Shown piece after piece: positions 44,997 to 56,174 of a stretch of DNA of 64,000 nucleotides (the first letter of the stretch is position 1; every line of letters begins with the position of its first letter). This stretch comes from Psychrobacter cibarius. GTDB taxonomy: Bacteria > Pseudomonadota > Gammaproteobacteria > Pseudomonadales > Moraxellaceae. The DNA lies in NCBI GenBank assembly GCA_030686115.1, contig CP131612.1, positions 3,286,001 to 3,350,000 on the forward strand, written 5' to 3'. The notes beneath the pieces were generated by a model that was not told the origin of the DNA, did no database searches, and saw nothing but the letters and a program-made list of their open reading frames with translations. Both the position numbers and the translations under genes were made by a program.

Positions 44997-47291
44997 ATGA
45001 GTTGGAACGATCCAAACGCCTCAAGTGAGGCAAAAAGATATGACAATCCTATCCCTAGTCGCGAACTGATACTCAGTACGATTAATGAGCATGGTGAAGT
45101 CACGCATCAACAATTGGCAAAAGCCTTTAATATTGATGACCCAGACCAGTTTGACGCTTTAGGCAATCGCCTAAAAGCGATGGCACGTGATGGACAAGTA
45201 AACCGCGACGGTCGTCCTTATCGCTATCGCACGGTGACCAAGCAAGATGTCGTCAGAGGTACAGTGTCTGCACATCCTAAAGGCTTTGGCTTTGTATTAT
45301 TAAGCGATATGCCAGATTTGTTTTTACATGAAAAGCAAATGCGCTGGGTTTTCAACGGTGACACTGTAGATGCAGTCGGTACATCGACAGACAATCGCGG
45401 GCGCACAGAAGGACGTATCGTCGATGTCGTTGAACGTCGTCAAAATAACTTCATTGGTACATTAGCGCGTGATGAAGACGGCTACTGTGTCGAGCTTGGT
45501 AGTCCAAATAATCACCAGCCGATTACCGTTACTGAAGAAAATGTACAAGCGATGAATGCCAAGCAAGGCTCTCCTGTTAAGGTTGATGTTATTGATTGGC
45601 CAAATCAGCATGAATTTGCGACGGGTAAAATCACTGAAGTACTGTCTGATGACAATGATCGCGAACTGATTATTGAGACCACCTTACTTAATTATGATAT
45701 CCCATCAGATTTTAGCGAAGCAGCACTGAAGCAAGCCAACGATTATCAAGAGCCGACTGAAAAAGATTTAAAAGGTCGTACAGATTTGCGTGATTTGCCG
45801 CTGGTGACTATCGATGGTGAAGATGCACGTGATTTTGATGATGCCGTATTTGCTGAAAAACGCTCTGGTGGCAACTATCGTGTCTTAGTTGCGATTGCTG
45901 ATGTCAGTTATTACGTCACACCAAACTCGCCACTTGATAAAGATGCCTACGAGCGCGGTACGTCCGTATACTTTCCACATCGCGTGATTCCAATGTTGCC
46001 AGAAGTACTCTCTAATGGTCTGTGCTCACTAAATCCTGACCGTGATCGTCTTTGTATGGTAGCTGATATCAAAATATCGCGGGCAGGCAAAGTGACCGGT
46101 TATGAGTTCTATCCTGCTGTCATGCACTCACAAGCACGCTTAACGTATAATCAAGTGAACGCTTATCTTGAGAATCCAGAAGATAAGAGCGTACCTACCT
46201 CACTAACGGGTAATAAAGACGTCAAAAAATCTGTCGATACCTTACATCAATTGTATGAGCTACTGCTTAAAAAGCGTGAAGAGCGTCATGCAATGGAGTT
46301 TGAAACAGTTGAGACATACATTAAATTTAATGAGAAAGGTGGTATCGAAGCAATCCTACCGCGTACTCGCGGTGATGCTCAAAAACTCATTGAAGAATGT
46401 ATGCTGCTGGCCAATACTTGTGCAGCGAACTTTGCACTCAAGCATGAGCTTCCTGTCTTATATCGTAACCATGACAAACCTGATGGCGAAAAATCAATGC
46501 GTATTCACGAATACGCAAAGAACTTTGGTTTAAGCTTCCCAGAAGAAAATCCAACGCAAGCCGATTATCAGCGCATTATTGAAGCCACCAAAGACAGACC
46601 CGATGCAATTAGTATCCACAGCATGCTGTTGCGCTCAATGATGCAAGCAAACTATGCACCTGACAATATCGGTCACTTTGGGCTAGCTTATGACGAATAT
46701 AGCCACTTCACCTCGCCGATTCGTCGTTACCCTGATTTGATGCTGCATCGTGCCATCAAAGCAAAAGTGACCAATACTCAGCAGCCAGTGATGGACTTTT
46801 CTCTCGAAGCTGCTGGTACGCAAACCTCAGATACTGAGCGCCGTGCCGAAAAAGCCTCACGCTATGTAGAGTCTTGGCTCAAGTGTCACTATATGAAAGA
46901 TCATGTTGGTGAAGAGTTCGAAGGTGTGGTCACTACAGTCACAAGCTTCGGTTTGTTTGTTACCTTGACTGACTTATATATTGATGGTTTGGTTCACATC
47001 TCTAATGTTGGTGATGACTTCTTTGTTTACGATGAGCAGCAACAACAGCTGATCGGTAAAGACAAAGGGACATTATTCGGACTGGGCGATCGCGTTAAAG
47101 TGAAAGTTGCTGGCGTCAATATGGATCTGCTACAAATTGACTTTGATTTAAAAGCTAAATTGCAATCTAGTGAAATGAATCAAACGAAGAGCGCGCCTTC
47201 TAAAAAAAGTACTGATAAGAAAAGTACTGATAGAAGAAGCCCCGCTAAAAAGACTGGCAGCCGTAGTAAAGGCGCAAGTAAGAAAAGCTAG
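44997..47291 (+). CDS. rnr: ribonuclease R
   Basis: A processive 3'-5' exoribonuclease that degrades structured RNA and helps rRNA quality control. 764 residues: N-terminal winged helix (about 22-75), two cold-shock domains (GTVSAHPKGFGFV at about 83), the RNB catalytic domain opening with TIDGEDARDFDDAVFA (the four acidic metal ligands), an S1 domain (EEFEGVVTTVTSFGLFVTL, about 640-725) and a Lys/Ser-rich basic tail. The basic tail and winged helix favour RNase R over RNase II. A strong terminator follows. Confidence 0.95.
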   Translation: MSWNDPNASSEAKRYDNPIPSRELILSTINEHGEVTHQQLAKAFNIDDPDQFDALGNRLKAMARDGQVNRDGRPYRYRTVTKQDVVRGTVSAHPKGFGFVLLSDMPDLFLHEKQMRWVFNGDTVDAVGTSTDNRGRTEGRIVDVVERRQNNFIGTLARDEDGYCVELGSPNNHQPITVTEENVQAMNAKQGSPVKVDVIDWPNQHEFATGKITEVLSDDNDRELIIETTLLNYDIPSDFSEAALKQANDYQEPTEKDLKGRTDLRDLPLVTIDGEDARDFDDAVFAEKRSGGNYRVLVAIADVSYYVTPNSPLDKDAYERGTSVYFPHRVIPMLPEVLSNGLCSLNPDRDRLCMVADIKISRAGKVTGYEFYPAVMHSQARLTYNQVNAYLENPEDKSVPTSLTGNKDVKKSVDTLHQLYELLLKKREERHAMEFETVETYIKFNEKGGIEAILPRTRGDAQKLIEECMLLANTCAANFALKHELPVLYRNHDKPDGEKSMRIHEYAKNFGLSFPEENPTQADYQRIIEATKDRPDAISIHSMLLRSMMQANYAPDNIGHFGLAYDEYSHFTSPIRRYPDLMLHRAIKAKVTNTQQPVMDFSLEAAGTQTSDTERRAEKASRYVESWLKCHYMKDHVGEEFEGVVTTVTSFGLFVTLTDLYIDGLVHISNVGDDFFVYDEQQQQLIGKDKGTLFGLGDRVKVKVAGVNMDLLQIDFDLKAKLQSSEMNQTKSAPSKKSTDKKSTDRRSPAKKTGSRSKGASKKS

Positions 47292-47314
47292 TGTTAGTAA
47301 ACACTTTAAATAAT

Positions 47315-47345
47315 AAAAAGGCCAACGTCATCGTTGGCCTTTTTT
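47315..47345. terminator. bidirectional rho-independent terminator
   Basis: AAAAAGGCCAACG / CGTTGGCCTTTTT with a TCAT loop, 13 bp perfect, between convergent rnr and the small gene at 47379. Confidence 0.93.
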
Positions 47346-47378
47346 GTGCGTGGTATTTTATAACAACTATTTAAATCA

Positions 47379-47681
47379 TTATTGCGCATTACTCATCTGG
47401 TCTAGACGTTCCTTGTCTGCTTCCTGCGCCTGATCTATTTTCGCGGTAGCATTATCGAGAATGGCTTTAGGCTGTTTGCCAAGTGGCTGGCTCGCGACAT
47501 CTACCGAGCCACTTTCTACATCATCAGTATTTGGTAACACTGTATCGGGAGATTGCTCAGATCCTGCATCACTTATGACTACTTCTCTATCTTTCTCACG
47601 TTGATTGCCATTAATGAGGTTAAAACCTAGTAACGCAACCATGCCCACTAGGGCGAATATAATCAAGTGTTTCATTTGCAT
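47379..47681 (-). CDS. small single-span membrane or secreted protein, function unknown
   Basis: 100 residues. The N-terminus is a hydrophobic helix (LIIFALVGMVALLGFNLI, 6-23) after basic KH, with no clear cleavage site, so it may be a signal anchor. The rest is acidic and hydrophilic with low complexity (many D, E, S, Q), probably disordered, ending in QAQEADKERLDQMSNAQ-like helix. No family recognised. It is separate from the BON-MscS gene by 83 bases. Confidence 0.6.
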   Translation of the reverse strand: MQMKHLIIFALVGMVALLGFNLINGNQREKDREVVISDAGSEQSPDTVLPNTDDVESGSVDVASQPLGKQPKAILDNATAKIDQAQEADKERLDQMSNAQ

Positions 47682-47764
47682 AAAAAATGTCTCGTATTTG
47701 AATGATAATCAGATATACGTTTCGTTGCATTTTTTATGCCTAGTTTTTAGCAAATTTTTACAAA

Positions 47765-49399
47765 TTATTCTTGCGGGCTATTATTATTCAGTAAATCAGT
47801 CTCGTCAGAGCTTTCTGCAATTTCCTGTTCAACTTTTTCCATGAGTTTGTCGTCAGGACGAGCGTTAAGCACCTCATCAGCATTGCGACCTTGTAAAATC
47901 AATTTGGCACGAGCCTTTGCTTGTTTTTTGTCCTTATCATCAACGCTATTATCTTCATTCTGGTTTTTATCAGGCACTTTGGGCGTAATTGTCATGTCTG
48001 ACTTAGCACTATCAGTGTTAGCGTTAGCCTGCATATTCTCAAATGCTTTTTCTAAGTTACTATTAAAACGCAAACGATAAATCGGTTCAGGCAAGCTGAA
48101 GCCTTCATTTTCTAACGCATGCTTGGTCTCACGAATGGCAATACTGCGTGCTTTTGAGAAGTCCGTGTCTGATTGGTCCACCCAAATTTGAAATTCCAAA
48201 ATGATATTAGAGTCGCCAACATTGGTAATGACAGCCACTGCTTTTGGTTCATCTAAAACGAATGCTAATGTATGTATCGCATCCAGTCCGACCTTGATAG
48301 CCGCTAATGGATCATCATTGGCATCAACGCCTAATTCAAAGGTAAATCGACGTTCTGGATTTTTGGTGTAATTTAAAATCGTTGCTTTAAATACTTCAGC
48401 ATTGGGAATGCGCAACTGGTTACCATCTAAAGTCATCAGAATAGTCGCACGTGAGGTTAGCCGTACTACGATCCCCTCTTGATTATTAATTAAAATATGA
48501 TCACGTGCGCGAAATGGTTGGCGAATACTGAGCATGAGCGAGGCAATGTAATTCTCAATAGTGTCTTTGACCGCAAAACCAACGGCAATACCGATAACGC
48601 CTGCACCGCCAAGCAAAGTGCCTAAGATGGTTTCGGCGCCTATCAAACTCAGCGCAAGAATCAAACCGAAAATAATAAAAATAACTTTAACGGTTTGTGA
48701 CAGCAATTCGGCGACAAACGGATTGGGCGTGAGCCGTTGCCACATTTTTTTGCGATTAGACAGCCAACTACCAAACCATGTCACCAATGCAAATAGGACA
48801 ATGCCGACCAATAGGAGTGGCAAGGCTTTGACCAGATTTTTGGCTTGTGCTTTAAGACCTTGATAAACGGTAGTGACATTGTCTTGAACATCAAGGGTAC
48901 GATCAATTCGATCTTCGACAGTGACCACATCTGTCAGACGGTTGGTCAAATTAATGGCTTGTTGCGCTTTTTTCTCGTTCGGCGTCTCTCCGGTTAAGGT
49001 GACAACACCTTGCGTAACGCTGACATTGATAGCCTGCAGACCTTCTATTTCAGAAAAAATACCCTGAATACGTTGACGGATGTCATTATCTTTTTGCGGA
49101 GTAGGAGTGGTTTCGATTTGCGCATTATTGGTGCTCTCACCACTGATTATGGGCGGTGGTGCTGGCTCAGGTATGACAACTGGAGATGCTGAAGCTTCCT
49201 CTTCTGAGGTCGCATCAAGTAAAGGTTTATCAGCTGCCGGGTTTTCTGCTGTATCTATCCCCAATGCAGAGGTGATACCAGTCACCTCTTCACCAGCCGC
49301 ATACACTGGAAAGGCAAAAAGGATGCTTAGTAACAACAGCATTTGACCGCACGCTTTTATAAAATCGCACATCGTTGAACGGTCAAAGTCAGTGTTCAT
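47765..49399 (-). CDS. mechanosensitive channel of the MscS family with N-terminal BON domain
   Basis: A pressure-gated channel of the inner membrane. The ATG at 49399 is chosen because AAAGGA lies 5 bases upstream (544 residues); an ATG at 49435 is in frame but lacks a site. In the 556-residue numbering: signal peptide (about 30-47, AFPVYAA), Pro/Thr-rich linker, BON domain (116-180, GVVTLTGETPNEKKAQQA), two membrane helices (203-222, 248-266), the TM3 pore helix (GTLLGGAGVIGIAVGFAVKD), and the cytosolic beta and C-terminal domains (about 310-470) starting at RQPFRARDHI. The tail is acidic and disordered. BON may bind lipid in the periplasm. It follows hisA by 63 bases on the same strand. 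Confidence 0.9.
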   Translation of the reverse strand: MNTDFDRSTMCDFIKACGQMLLLLSILFAFPVYAAGEEVTGITSALGIDTAENPAADKPLLDATSEEEASASPVVIPEPAPPPIISGESTNNAQIETTPTPQKDNDIRQRIQGIFSEIEGLQAINVSVTQGVVTLTGETPNEKKAQQAINLTNRLTDVVTVEDRIDRTLDVQDNVTTVYQGLKAQAKNLVKALPLLLVGIVLFALVTWFGSWLSNRKKMWQRLTPNPFVAELLSQTVKVIFIIFGLILALSLIGAETILGTLLGGAGVIGIAVGFAVKDTIENYIASLMLSIRQPFRARDHILINNQEGIVVRLTSRATILMTLDGNQLRIPNAEVFKATILNYTKNPERRFTFELGVDANDDPLAAIKVGLDAIHTLAFVLDEPKAVAVITNVGDSNIILEFQIWVDQSDTDFSKARSIAIRETKHALENEGFSLPEPIYRLRFNSNLEKAFENMQANANTDSAKSDMTITPKVPDKNQNEDNSVDDKDKKQAKARAKLILQGRNADEVLNARPDDKLMEKVEQEIAESSDETDLLNNNSPQE

Positions 49400-49462
49400 A
49401 AGCATCCTTTGCTTTTTATAGATTTTCGTACTCATCTTTCTTTACTGAATGTTCAATAATCA

Positions 49463-50200
49463 TTAACTGTCTAAATAAACTTGTGCCTCGCCCAAGTTTA
49501 ACGTGCCTTCATAGATCGCGCGACCAGTAATGATACCTTCAATACAATCGCCATAAGGTTTCAGCAGTTCGATATCTTTCATATTGGTTACACCGCCTGA
49601 AGCAATCACAGGCAAGCCGCCTTCACGTGCTAAACTGACAGTTTGTTCAACGTTGACGCCTTGCATCATGCCATCGCGGTTGATATCGGTGTAGACAATC
49701 GACGATACGCCGACATCTGCAAAGCGCTTTGCAAGCTCGGTCGCCTTGGTATCGGTCACATTTGCCCAACCATGAGTCGCGACCATGCCGTCTTTAGCAT
49801 CGATACCTACAATGATATGACCCGGAAATTCGCGGCAAGCTTCTGCGACAAACTCAGGATCTTCGACCGCTTTTGTACCAATGATGATATAAGTCAAACC
49901 AGCCGTAATATATTGCTCAATGGTGTTCATATTGCGCACACCGCCGCCCAGCTGAATAGGCAGATTCGGATACGCCTTCGTAATGTCATTCACCACTTGT
50001 CTATGAACGGGTACGCCGTCAAATGCCCCATTCAAATCAACCAAATGCAGTCGACGTGCACCTTCCTCTACCCAGCGTGCTGCCATGGCCACTGGATCAT
50101 CAGAAAAAACCGTATCATCCTCCATACGGCCTTGTTTTAAGCGGACACATTTACCATCTTTTAAATCAATCGCCGGGATAATGACAGGCACAGCACACAT
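49463..50200 (-). CDS. hisA: phosphoribosylformimino-5-aminoimidazole carboxamide ribotide isomerase
   Basis: A TIM-barrel enzyme of histidine synthesis that isomerises ProFAR to PRFAR. The start is the ATG at 50200 ([16 protein letters not shown]), with AAGGA 8 bases upstream; the frame stays open to 50281 without support. 245 residues is the family size. The catalytic Asp lies in [13 protein letters not shown], and the phosphate loops LGGGVRN and [10 protein letters not shown] are visible, as is [12 protein letters not shown]. The other his genes are not adjacent in this window. Confidence 0.95.
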   Translation of the reverse strand: MCAVPVIIPAIDLKDGKCVRLKQGRMEDDTVFSDDPVAMAARWVEEGARRLHLVDLNGAFDGVPVHRQVVNDITKAYPNLPIQLGGGVRNMNTIEQYITAGLTYIIIGTKAVEDPEFVAEACREFPGHIIVGIDAKDGMVATHGWANVTDTKATELAKRFADVGVSSIVYTDINRDGMMQGVNVEQTVSLAREGGLPVIASGGVTNMKDIELLKPYGDCIEGIITGRAIYEGTLNLGEAQVYLDS

Positions 50201-50261
50201 ATAGCATTCCTTATAAAGCACAACAATAAATATATTTAGAAAAGTAAATTCAAAAATCAGG

Positions 50262-50285
50262 GTGTATTGAACGTTCAACACCCTC
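50262..50285 (-). promoter_or_regulatory. palindromic hairpin with T-run in the hisA leader
   Basis: The perfect 12-bp palindrome TTGAACGTTCAA is flanked by GGGTG and CACCC arms. On the minus strand it is followed by TGATTTTTG. It could be an attenuator, a terminator of an upstream transcript, or an operator. A TTGACA at 50398-50403 upstream is a candidate hisA -35, with a weak -10 near 50375. Confidence 0.45.
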
Positions 50286-51313
50286 TAAACACGCATAAAA
50301 ACATCAGTCAAAAGTGACTTAATATATAGACGAATCAAAAGCTATCCATGATAGACCCAAAATCCGCTTCGATAGATAGAAATGACCATAAGAAAACTGT
50401 CAATCATAACCATAAGTTTTAATACATTGAATCACTGGCAACATTAGATAAATTCAATTACTGACTGGCAATTTTAGGTCAATTTAGCGTATAATCCTAG
50501 GTAAATTTTTATTTGTTTCTATGTGATAGTAACCATGCGCTGCGCTTTTTATTGAGTCATTTATGGCTTAGTGTTGCATAGCGGTCAGGATGAGTCGAGC
50601 AGCAGCTAAGTGCATCTTTTTGATGTTGGCTGACATATTGCTAAGAAGGGTTATATTAGAAATTTCAACTGGTGGCCTCTAAACAGTCTACTCTACAGCA
50701 CTAAACTCTAATGACGCCTCTTTCTTTTTTATAGTCTCTATCGTCTCTCTATCACTAGCTAACTATTTTAGAACAGTCATTACTAGCTGTATAGCCGCTT
50801 ATTGATGTGAGTGAAATCTACTTAATAATGGCTTCGCTAGTTTGTCTGTCAACCAGTTTATCATCTATTTCGATAGATCATCTTTTGGCTGCATTCTTAT
50901 CTAATTGCGTATCTATTAACAAGATACCAAACCGATAAGGGTGGTCAATTGCGCTGGTGTTACAAGCTTTAATTTTCAATGAAACGTATGATAGAGCTAT
51001 TGTCTACACAATCATTTTCGCTAAAGGCTTGAACGATTGTGTTTGATTTGATGGTTTTAACATACACCTTGGTAGCCAGTCGCCACTTTGGTCATTCGAA
51101 TAAGACATTAACGTGTTGTTAAGGAGTCTAAGGTCAGCGTTAATACTCTTACTAGTAGTTATGATCATGCGTTATTTTTAGAGATCCTTTGTCACTATCC
51201 TACTATAGGAAGAGAGACGTGGGGGCTTTATTGAATGACGCAGATGTTCATGCTACCGATATACCAAACAGGACGTCTGGTATCGTTTTAGACTATGGAC
51301 TAAGTTTTCGCTT
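50286..51313. other. 1 kb non-coding region between hisA and nqrA
   Basis: I find no credible gene. TATAAT at 50490-50495 (plus strand) is the best -10 in the region but lacks a clear -35. Just before nqrA, ATACCA and TGGTAT (about 51267-51286) form a weak stem around AACAGGACGTC. No riboswitch class is recognised. The stretch probably holds the nqr promoter and a long leader, or a small RNA. Confidence 0.4.
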
Positions 51314-52666
51314 ATGATTACCATCAAAAAAGGTTTGGATTTGCCCATCACCGGTGAATCATCCCGCGAGATATCTGAGCACCAACCGACACATGTCGCC
51401 GTTATTGGCTATGATTATGTGGGCATGAAGCCCACGATGAATGTCAAAGAAGGTGATATCGTAGCAAAGGGTCAGCCCGTTTTTGAAGACAAAAAACGAG
51501 TTGGCGTTATCTATACTGCCCCTGCTGCTGGTAAAGTCGTCGCGATTAAACGCGGTGAGCGACGTGTGTTTGAGAGCCTTGTGATTGCGGTCGACCCAAA
51601 CGGTGAAGAAGTAGACTTCGAGCGCTATGACTCCCAGCAACTTGCTGACCTAGACGCTGAAGTTGTTGAAACCCAACTGCTTGCCTCTGGCGAATGGACC
51701 GCGTTTCGCACGCGCCCTTATAGCCGTGCGCCAGAAATCGGTGCCCGTCCTCATGCTATTTTTGTCACCGCTATGGATACCAATCCATTAGCATTTGACC
51801 CAATGCTGCTGATTAACGATCAGTTGCAAGCGTTCAATGACGGACTTGCTGTCTTATCGACACTCAGCCCCAAGACCTTTGTTTGCCATCACGGTGATGC
51901 CCAGTTGACGCCAGTTGCCAAAACGGCGGCTAATAATGTCACTGAGTATCATAGCTTTGCTGGTAAGCATCCTGCTGGTCTGGCTGGCACGCACATTCAC
52001 TTTTTGCACCCAATCATGCGCGGCGTGACCGTATGGACGATTGGCTATCAAGACGTGATTGCGATTGGTAAGCTATTCACCAGCGGTCGCTTATATACGC
52101 GCCGTATCATTAGTTTGGCGGGTCCTGCGGTCACCAAGCCACGTTTGGTCGCTACTGAGCGCGGTGCTGATATCGCTGCTCTGACCAAAGGACAGCTGGC
52201 GGCTGGCGAGAACCGTATTATTTCTGGTTCGGTGTTGTCAGGTCGCAAAGTATTTGGCAATACGGCTTATCTTGGTCGCTTTCATAATCAAATCAGTGTG
52301 CTGCCTGAAGGGCGTGAACGTCCAGCGTTCCATTTCCTAAGTGTCGGCACCAACCGCTTCTCTAAGCTGCCTATTTATATTTCTAAGTTTTTTGGTAATA
52401 AGAAATATAACTTTACGACCACGAGTAATGGTTCACCGCGAGCGATGGTACCTATCGGGGTTTATGAAGAGGTCATGCCGCAAGATTATCTGCCGACACA
52501 GTTACTACGTGCATTAATTGTCGAAGACATGATTAGCGCCGTAGATTTGGGCGTGCTCGAATTGGACGAAGAAGATTTAGCATTATGCACCTTCGTATCT
52601 CCTGGCAAATATGAATTCGGTGATATTTTGCGTGATAACTTGACGCGCATTGAGCTGGAGGGCTAA
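51314..52666 (+). CDS. nqrA: Na+-translocating NADH:quinone reductase subunit A
   Basis: A peripheral cytosolic-side subunit of Na+-NQR, which pumps sodium while passing electrons from NADH to ubiquinone. 450 residues, starting [15 protein letters not shown] as in the family, with biotinyl-lipoyl-like segment [18 protein letters not shown] near 45-62. The ribosome site is weak. Five bases separate it from nqrB. Confidence 0.96.
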   Translation: MITIKKGLDLPITGESSREISEHQPTHVAVIGYDYVGMKPTMNVKEGDIVAKGQPVFEDKKRVGVIYTAPAAGKVVAIKRGERRVFESLVIAVDPNGEEVDFERYDSQQLADLDAEVVETQLLASGEWTAFRTRPYSRAPEIGARPHAIFVTAMDTNPLAFDPMLLINDQLQAFNDGLAVLSTLSPKTFVCHHGDAQLTPVAKTAANNVTEYHSFAGKHPAGLAGTHIHFLHPIMRGVTVWTIGYQDVIAIGKLFTSGRLYTRRIISLAGPAVTKPRLVATERGADIAALTKGQLAAGENRIISGSVLSGRKVFGNTAYLGRFHNQISVLPEGRERPAFHFLSVGTNRFSKLPIYISKFFGNKKYNFTTTSNGSPRAMVPIGVYEEVMPQDYLPTQLLRALIVEDMISAVDLGVLELDEEDLALCTFVSPGKYEFGDILRDNLTRIELEG

Positions 52667-52671
52667 CCACG

Positions 52672-53907
52672 ATGAAATTTTTACACAATATGTTCGATCG
52701 TATGGAGCCGTCTTTCACCAAGGGTGGCAAACACGAAAAATACTATGCTATCTTTGAGATGTTTGATACGTTTTTGCGTCAACCAAGCTCAACCACATAC
52801 TCAGCATCACACGTACGCGACGGTATCGACCTAAAGCGTATTATGATTACCGTATGGTTATGTACTTTCCCAGCCATGTTTTGGGGTATGTACAACATCG
52901 GTCATCAAGCACTAACGGCGATTGCAACGCTTGGTTTGCAGCCTGAAGGCTGGCGTACTGTTATCACCAGTATGGCAGGCTATAACCCAGACAGTATCTG
53001 GGCAAGCTTCGTTTACGGGGCGATGCAATTTTTACCGATTTATATCGTCACTTTTGCGGTCGGTATTCTCTGTGAGATTATCTTTGCCGTAGTGCGCGGT
53101 CATGAAGTCAACGAAGGTTTCTTTGTGACCTCAGTGCTGTTTGCGCTTTGTTTACCACCAGATATTCCTTTATGGCAAGTTGCCCTCGGTATTATCTTTG
53201 GTGTCGTAGTCGCAAAAGAAGTGTTCGGTGGTACGGGTAAAAACTTCCTGAACCCTGCCCTATCGGGTCGCGCATTCTTATACTTTGCTTACCCTGCTTA
53301 TATGTCTGGTGACTCAGTATGGACTGCCGTTGATGGTTTCTCTGGTGCGACGCCACTTGGTCTTGCCGCGTTAGGCGTAGTTCCTCAGGACTTCGTCGAC
53401 GTCTATGGTAATGCCATCACTTGGGGTGATGCGTTCTTAGGTAATATGCAAGGCAGTATCGGTGAAGTATCAACACTGGCTATCCTAATGGGTGCCGTCG
53501 TTCTGCTTTGGACGCGTATTGCTTCATGGCGTATTATGGCAGGTTGTGTGGTAGGTCTGATTGCTACTTCTCTTGTCTTTAATATGATTGGTTCTGAAGA
53601 CAATATGATGATGAACCTGCCGTTTTATTGGCACTTAGTTATCGGTGGCTTCGCCTTTGGTGCCGTGTTCATGGCAACCGATCCTGTATCAGCTGCGCAT
53701 ACCAATAAAGGCCGCTGGGCTTATGGTATCTTGATTGGTTTTATGACGGTATTGATTCGCGTCGTGAACCCAGCTTTCCCAGAAGGCATCATGCTGGCTA
53801 TTTTATTCGCCAACTTATTTGCTCCATTGTTTGATTACTTTGTGACCCAAGCAAACATCAAACGCCAAACAGCTCGGAGGGTTCGTTATGTCCAAGCCCA
53901 AAAGTAA
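52672..53907 (+). CDS. nqrB: Na+-NQR subunit B
   Basis: Integral membrane subunit with about ten helices; carries covalent FMN and riboflavin. The flavinylation motif SGAT is at residues 224-227 (Thr 227 the FMN acceptor by analogy). [19 protein letters not shown] and [17 protein letters not shown] are family signatures. 411 residues. Its end overlaps nqrC by 20 bases. Confidence 0.97.
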   Translation: MKFLHNMFDRMEPSFTKGGKHEKYYAIFEMFDTFLRQPSSTTYSASHVRDGIDLKRIMITVWLCTFPAMFWGMYNIGHQALTAIATLGLQPEGWRTVITSMAGYNPDSIWASFVYGAMQFLPIYIVTFAVGILCEIIFAVVRGHEVNEGFFVTSVLFALCLPPDIPLWQVALGIIFGVVVAKEVFGGTGKNFLNPALSGRAFLYFAYPAYMSGDSVWTAVDGFSGATPLGLAALGVVPQDFVDVYGNAITWGDAFLGNMQGSIGEVSTLAILMGAVVLLWTRIASWRIMAGCVVGLIATSLVFNMIGSEDNMMMNLPFYWHLVIGGFAFGAVFMATDPVSAAHTNKGRWAYGILIGFMTVLIRVVNPAFPEGIMLAILFANLFAPLFDYFVTQANIKRQTARRVRYVQAQK

Positions 53908-54793
53908 TAATGCGAAAACCATCAGTGTGGCATTGACGCTATGCTTGGTGTGTTCCGTCTTAGTTTCAGCAGTAGCGGTTGGTCTAAAACCTGCTCAAAT
54001 TGAAAACGCACGCTTAGACCGTAACAAAAACATCTTGGTTGCCGCTGGCATGTACGATGCCGAGTCTGATACAGCAGATGATGTTGCTGAACGTTTTAAA
54101 GATTTCGATGTCGAAATTATTGACTTAAGTAAAGGCAGCTACGTTGATGATGAAGCTCTAAAAGCCGCTGGCATCCCTGATCGTAATGCTTATGACGCAA
54201 GCCAAGCGACTAAGAATAAAGCACTGAGTGAAGATTTAGGCAACAATGACCCTGCTGGTATTGGTCGCAAGCCTAAATATGCCAAAGTCTATGTTAAAAA
54301 AGATGACGCAGGCAAACCTGAAATGGTTGTTTTGCCGATTCAAGGCTATGGACTATGGGGCACTATCTATGGTTTCTTAACCCTTGAAAGCGATATGAAT
54401 ACCATCAAAGGCATCAGCTTTTATGAGCATAAAGAAACCCCAGGTCTGGGTGCTCGTATCGAAGAGCCAGAGTGGCGTGCGAAGTGGAGCGGTATCCACT
54501 CATATGACGAAAATGGTAATGTTGCCACGGGTGTGACCAAAGCGGGTACACCGAAAGAGAACTGGGTCGATGGTATCAGTGGTGCAACCTTGACCGGTCG
54601 CGGTGTCAGTAACATGATTCAGTTTTGGTTGGGTGAGCAAGGTTATAAGCCTTATTTAGATACGCTACGTAAAGAGAGTGGTCAAGCAATTGATAATGCG
54701 GCAGATACACAAGCTACGCAATCAACGCTGAGCGCTCAACCTGAAACCGAACTGGCAGCCAAGCGACCAGTAGCAAACGGCAAGGAGGCATAA
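53888..54793 (+). CDS. nqrC: Na+-NQR subunit C
   Basis: One N-terminal helix ([21 protein letters not shown]) anchors a periplasmic FMN domain. [16 protein letters not shown] holds the second covalent FMN site (SGAT, Thr 234). GGAGGG lies inside the end of nqrB, 6 bases before the ATG. 301 residues; the C-terminal 40 residues ([19 protein letters not shown]) are a low-complexity extension beyond the usual end. Confidence 0.96.
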   Translation: MSKPKSNNAKTISVALTLCLVCSVLVSAVAVGLKPAQIENARLDRNKNILVAAGMYDAESDTADDVAERFKDFDVEIIDLSKGSYVDDEALKAAGIPDRNAYDASQATKNKALSEDLGNNDPAGIGRKPKYAKVYVKKDDAGKPEMVVLPIQGYGLWGTIYGFLTLESDMNTIKGISFYEHKETPGLGARIEEPEWRAKWSGIHSYDENGNVATGVTKAGTPKENWVDGISGATLTGRGVSNMIQFWLGEQGYKPYLDTLRKESGQAIDNAADTQATQSTLSAQPETELAAKRPVANGKEA

Positions 54794-54794
54794 C

Positions 54795-55466
54795 ATGGCT
54801 GACACTAAAAGTATTTTAACCTCGCCTATTTTTGATAATAACCCCATTGCCCTACAGATCCTTGGTATCTGTTCGGCGCTGGCTGTCACCACAAGCATGG
54901 CCAATGCCATGGTAATGTGTGTGGCGTTGACCTTAGTCACGGCGTTTTCAAGCTTCTTTATCTCGATCATTCGTAAACAGATTCCATCAAGTATTCGTAT
55001 TATCGTACAGATGACTATTATTGCCTCATTGGTTATCTTGGTCGATCAGGTGCTAAAAGCCGTTGCTTATGATGTGAGTAAAGGCTTGTCGGTCTTCGTT
55101 GGTTTGATTATCACCAACTGTATCGTGATGGGTCGTGCCGAAGCATTTGCCATGAGCAATCCACCAGTGCCAAGCTTTTTAGATGGTATTGGTAATGGTC
55201 TTGGCTATTCTGCGGTTTTGCTGTTTGTCGCGACTATCCGTGAGCTACTTGGCTCAGGTACGTGGTTTGGTATCACCATCCTACAGCCTGTCACTGATGG
55301 CGGTTGGTATATTCCGAACGGTCTATTACTGTTGCCACCGTCAGCATTCTTTATTATTGGTTTGTTCATTGCCATTATCCGTATCTGGAAACCTGAGCAG
55401 GTTGAAGACGCTGAATTTGTAATGAAGCCGCAGTCTAAAGGCATGGCACATGGAGGCGGTCACTAA
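54795..55466 (+). CDS. nqrD: Na+-NQR subunit D
   Basis: Integral membrane subunit, 223 residues, about six helices, with [15 protein letters not shown] and [19 protein letters not shown]. With NqrE it forms an antiparallel pair that binds the intramembrane iron-sulfur cluster (family knowledge). One base after nqrC; the stop shares a base with the nqrE start. Confidence 0.96.
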   Translation: MADTKSILTSPIFDNNPIALQILGICSALAVTTSMANAMVMCVALTLVTAFSSFFISIIRKQIPSSIRIIVQMTIIASLVILVDQVLKAVAYDVSKGLSVFVGLIITNCIVMGRAEAFAMSNPPVPSFLDGIGNGLGYSAVLLFVATIRELLGSGTWFGITILQPVTDGGWYIPNGLLLLPPSAFFIIGLFIAIIRIWKPEQVEDAEFVMKPQSKGMAHGGGH

Positions 55467-56074
55467 TGGGACATTATGTTAGTTTATTTATAACCTCAGT
55501 CTTTATTGAGAATATGGCGCTGGCCTATTTCTTAGGTATGTGTACTTTCTTGGCCGTATCAAAGAAGGTTTCAACCGCTATTGGTCTGGGTGTTGCCGTG
55601 GTCGTCGTGATGGCGATTACCGTACCGCTAAACAACTTACTCTTTCAGTTCATTCTAAAAGATGGTGCGCTGGCATGGGCAGGTTTCCCTGATGTCGACT
55701 TAAGCTTTTTGGGCTTGCTCAGTTATATCGGCTTGATTGCTGCGACCGTACAGATTCTAGAGATGTTCCTCGATAAGTTCGTCCCTAGTTTGTATAACGC
55801 CCTTGGGGTGTTCTTGCCACTCATCACTGTAAACTGTGCCATCTTAGGTGGTGTACTGTTTATGGTTGAGCGTGACTATAATTTCGGCGAATCTGTCGTA
55901 TATGGTGTGGGCGCAGGCTTCGGTTGGGCATTGGCGATTACCGCATTGGCCGGTATCCGTGAAAAGTTAAAATACTCAGACATTCCAGCACCGCTGCGTG
56001 GTCTTGGTATTACCTTTATCACAGTTGGTCTAATGTCACTTGGCTTTATGTCTTTCGGCGGTATGTCAATTTAG
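55466..56074 (+). CDS. nqrE: Na+-NQR subunit E
   Basis: 202 residues, six helices, homologous to Nqr[23 protein letters not shown] and [18 protein letters not shown] carry the Cys residues used as cluster ligands in the family. A 123-base gap to nqrF contains a hairpin. Confidence 0.96.
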   Translation: MGHYVSLFITSVFIENMALAYFLGMCTFLAVSKKVSTAIGLGVAVVVVMAITVPLNNLLFQFILKDGALAWAGFPDVDLSFLGLLSYIGLIAATVQILEMFLDKFVPSLYNALGVFLPLITVNCAILGGVLFMVERDYNFGESVVYGVGAGFGWALAITALAGIREKLKYSDIPAPLRGLGITFITVGLMSLGFMSFGGMSI

Positions 56075-56129
56075 ACCGCTAAGCTTAACAGCCTATTTAG
56101 CGATTTGACCTATTTAATTCATTTATTCG

Positions 56130-56174
56130 GTAGGGGTTCAGGAAACACGCAATGACGTCTTTTCGCACCCCTAC
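56130..56174 (+). promoter_or_regulatory. hairpin in the nqrE-nqrF gap
   Basis: GTAGGGGT (56130-56137) and ACCCCTAC (56167-56174) are perfectly inverted, 29 bases apart. With no T-run it is more likely an mRNA-stability or processing element than a terminator. Confidence 0.45.

Noticed and set aside
49643-50140. 165-codon frame on the plus strand opposite hisA
   Set aside because: Antisense to a clear hisA gene, with no ribosome site and atypical composition.
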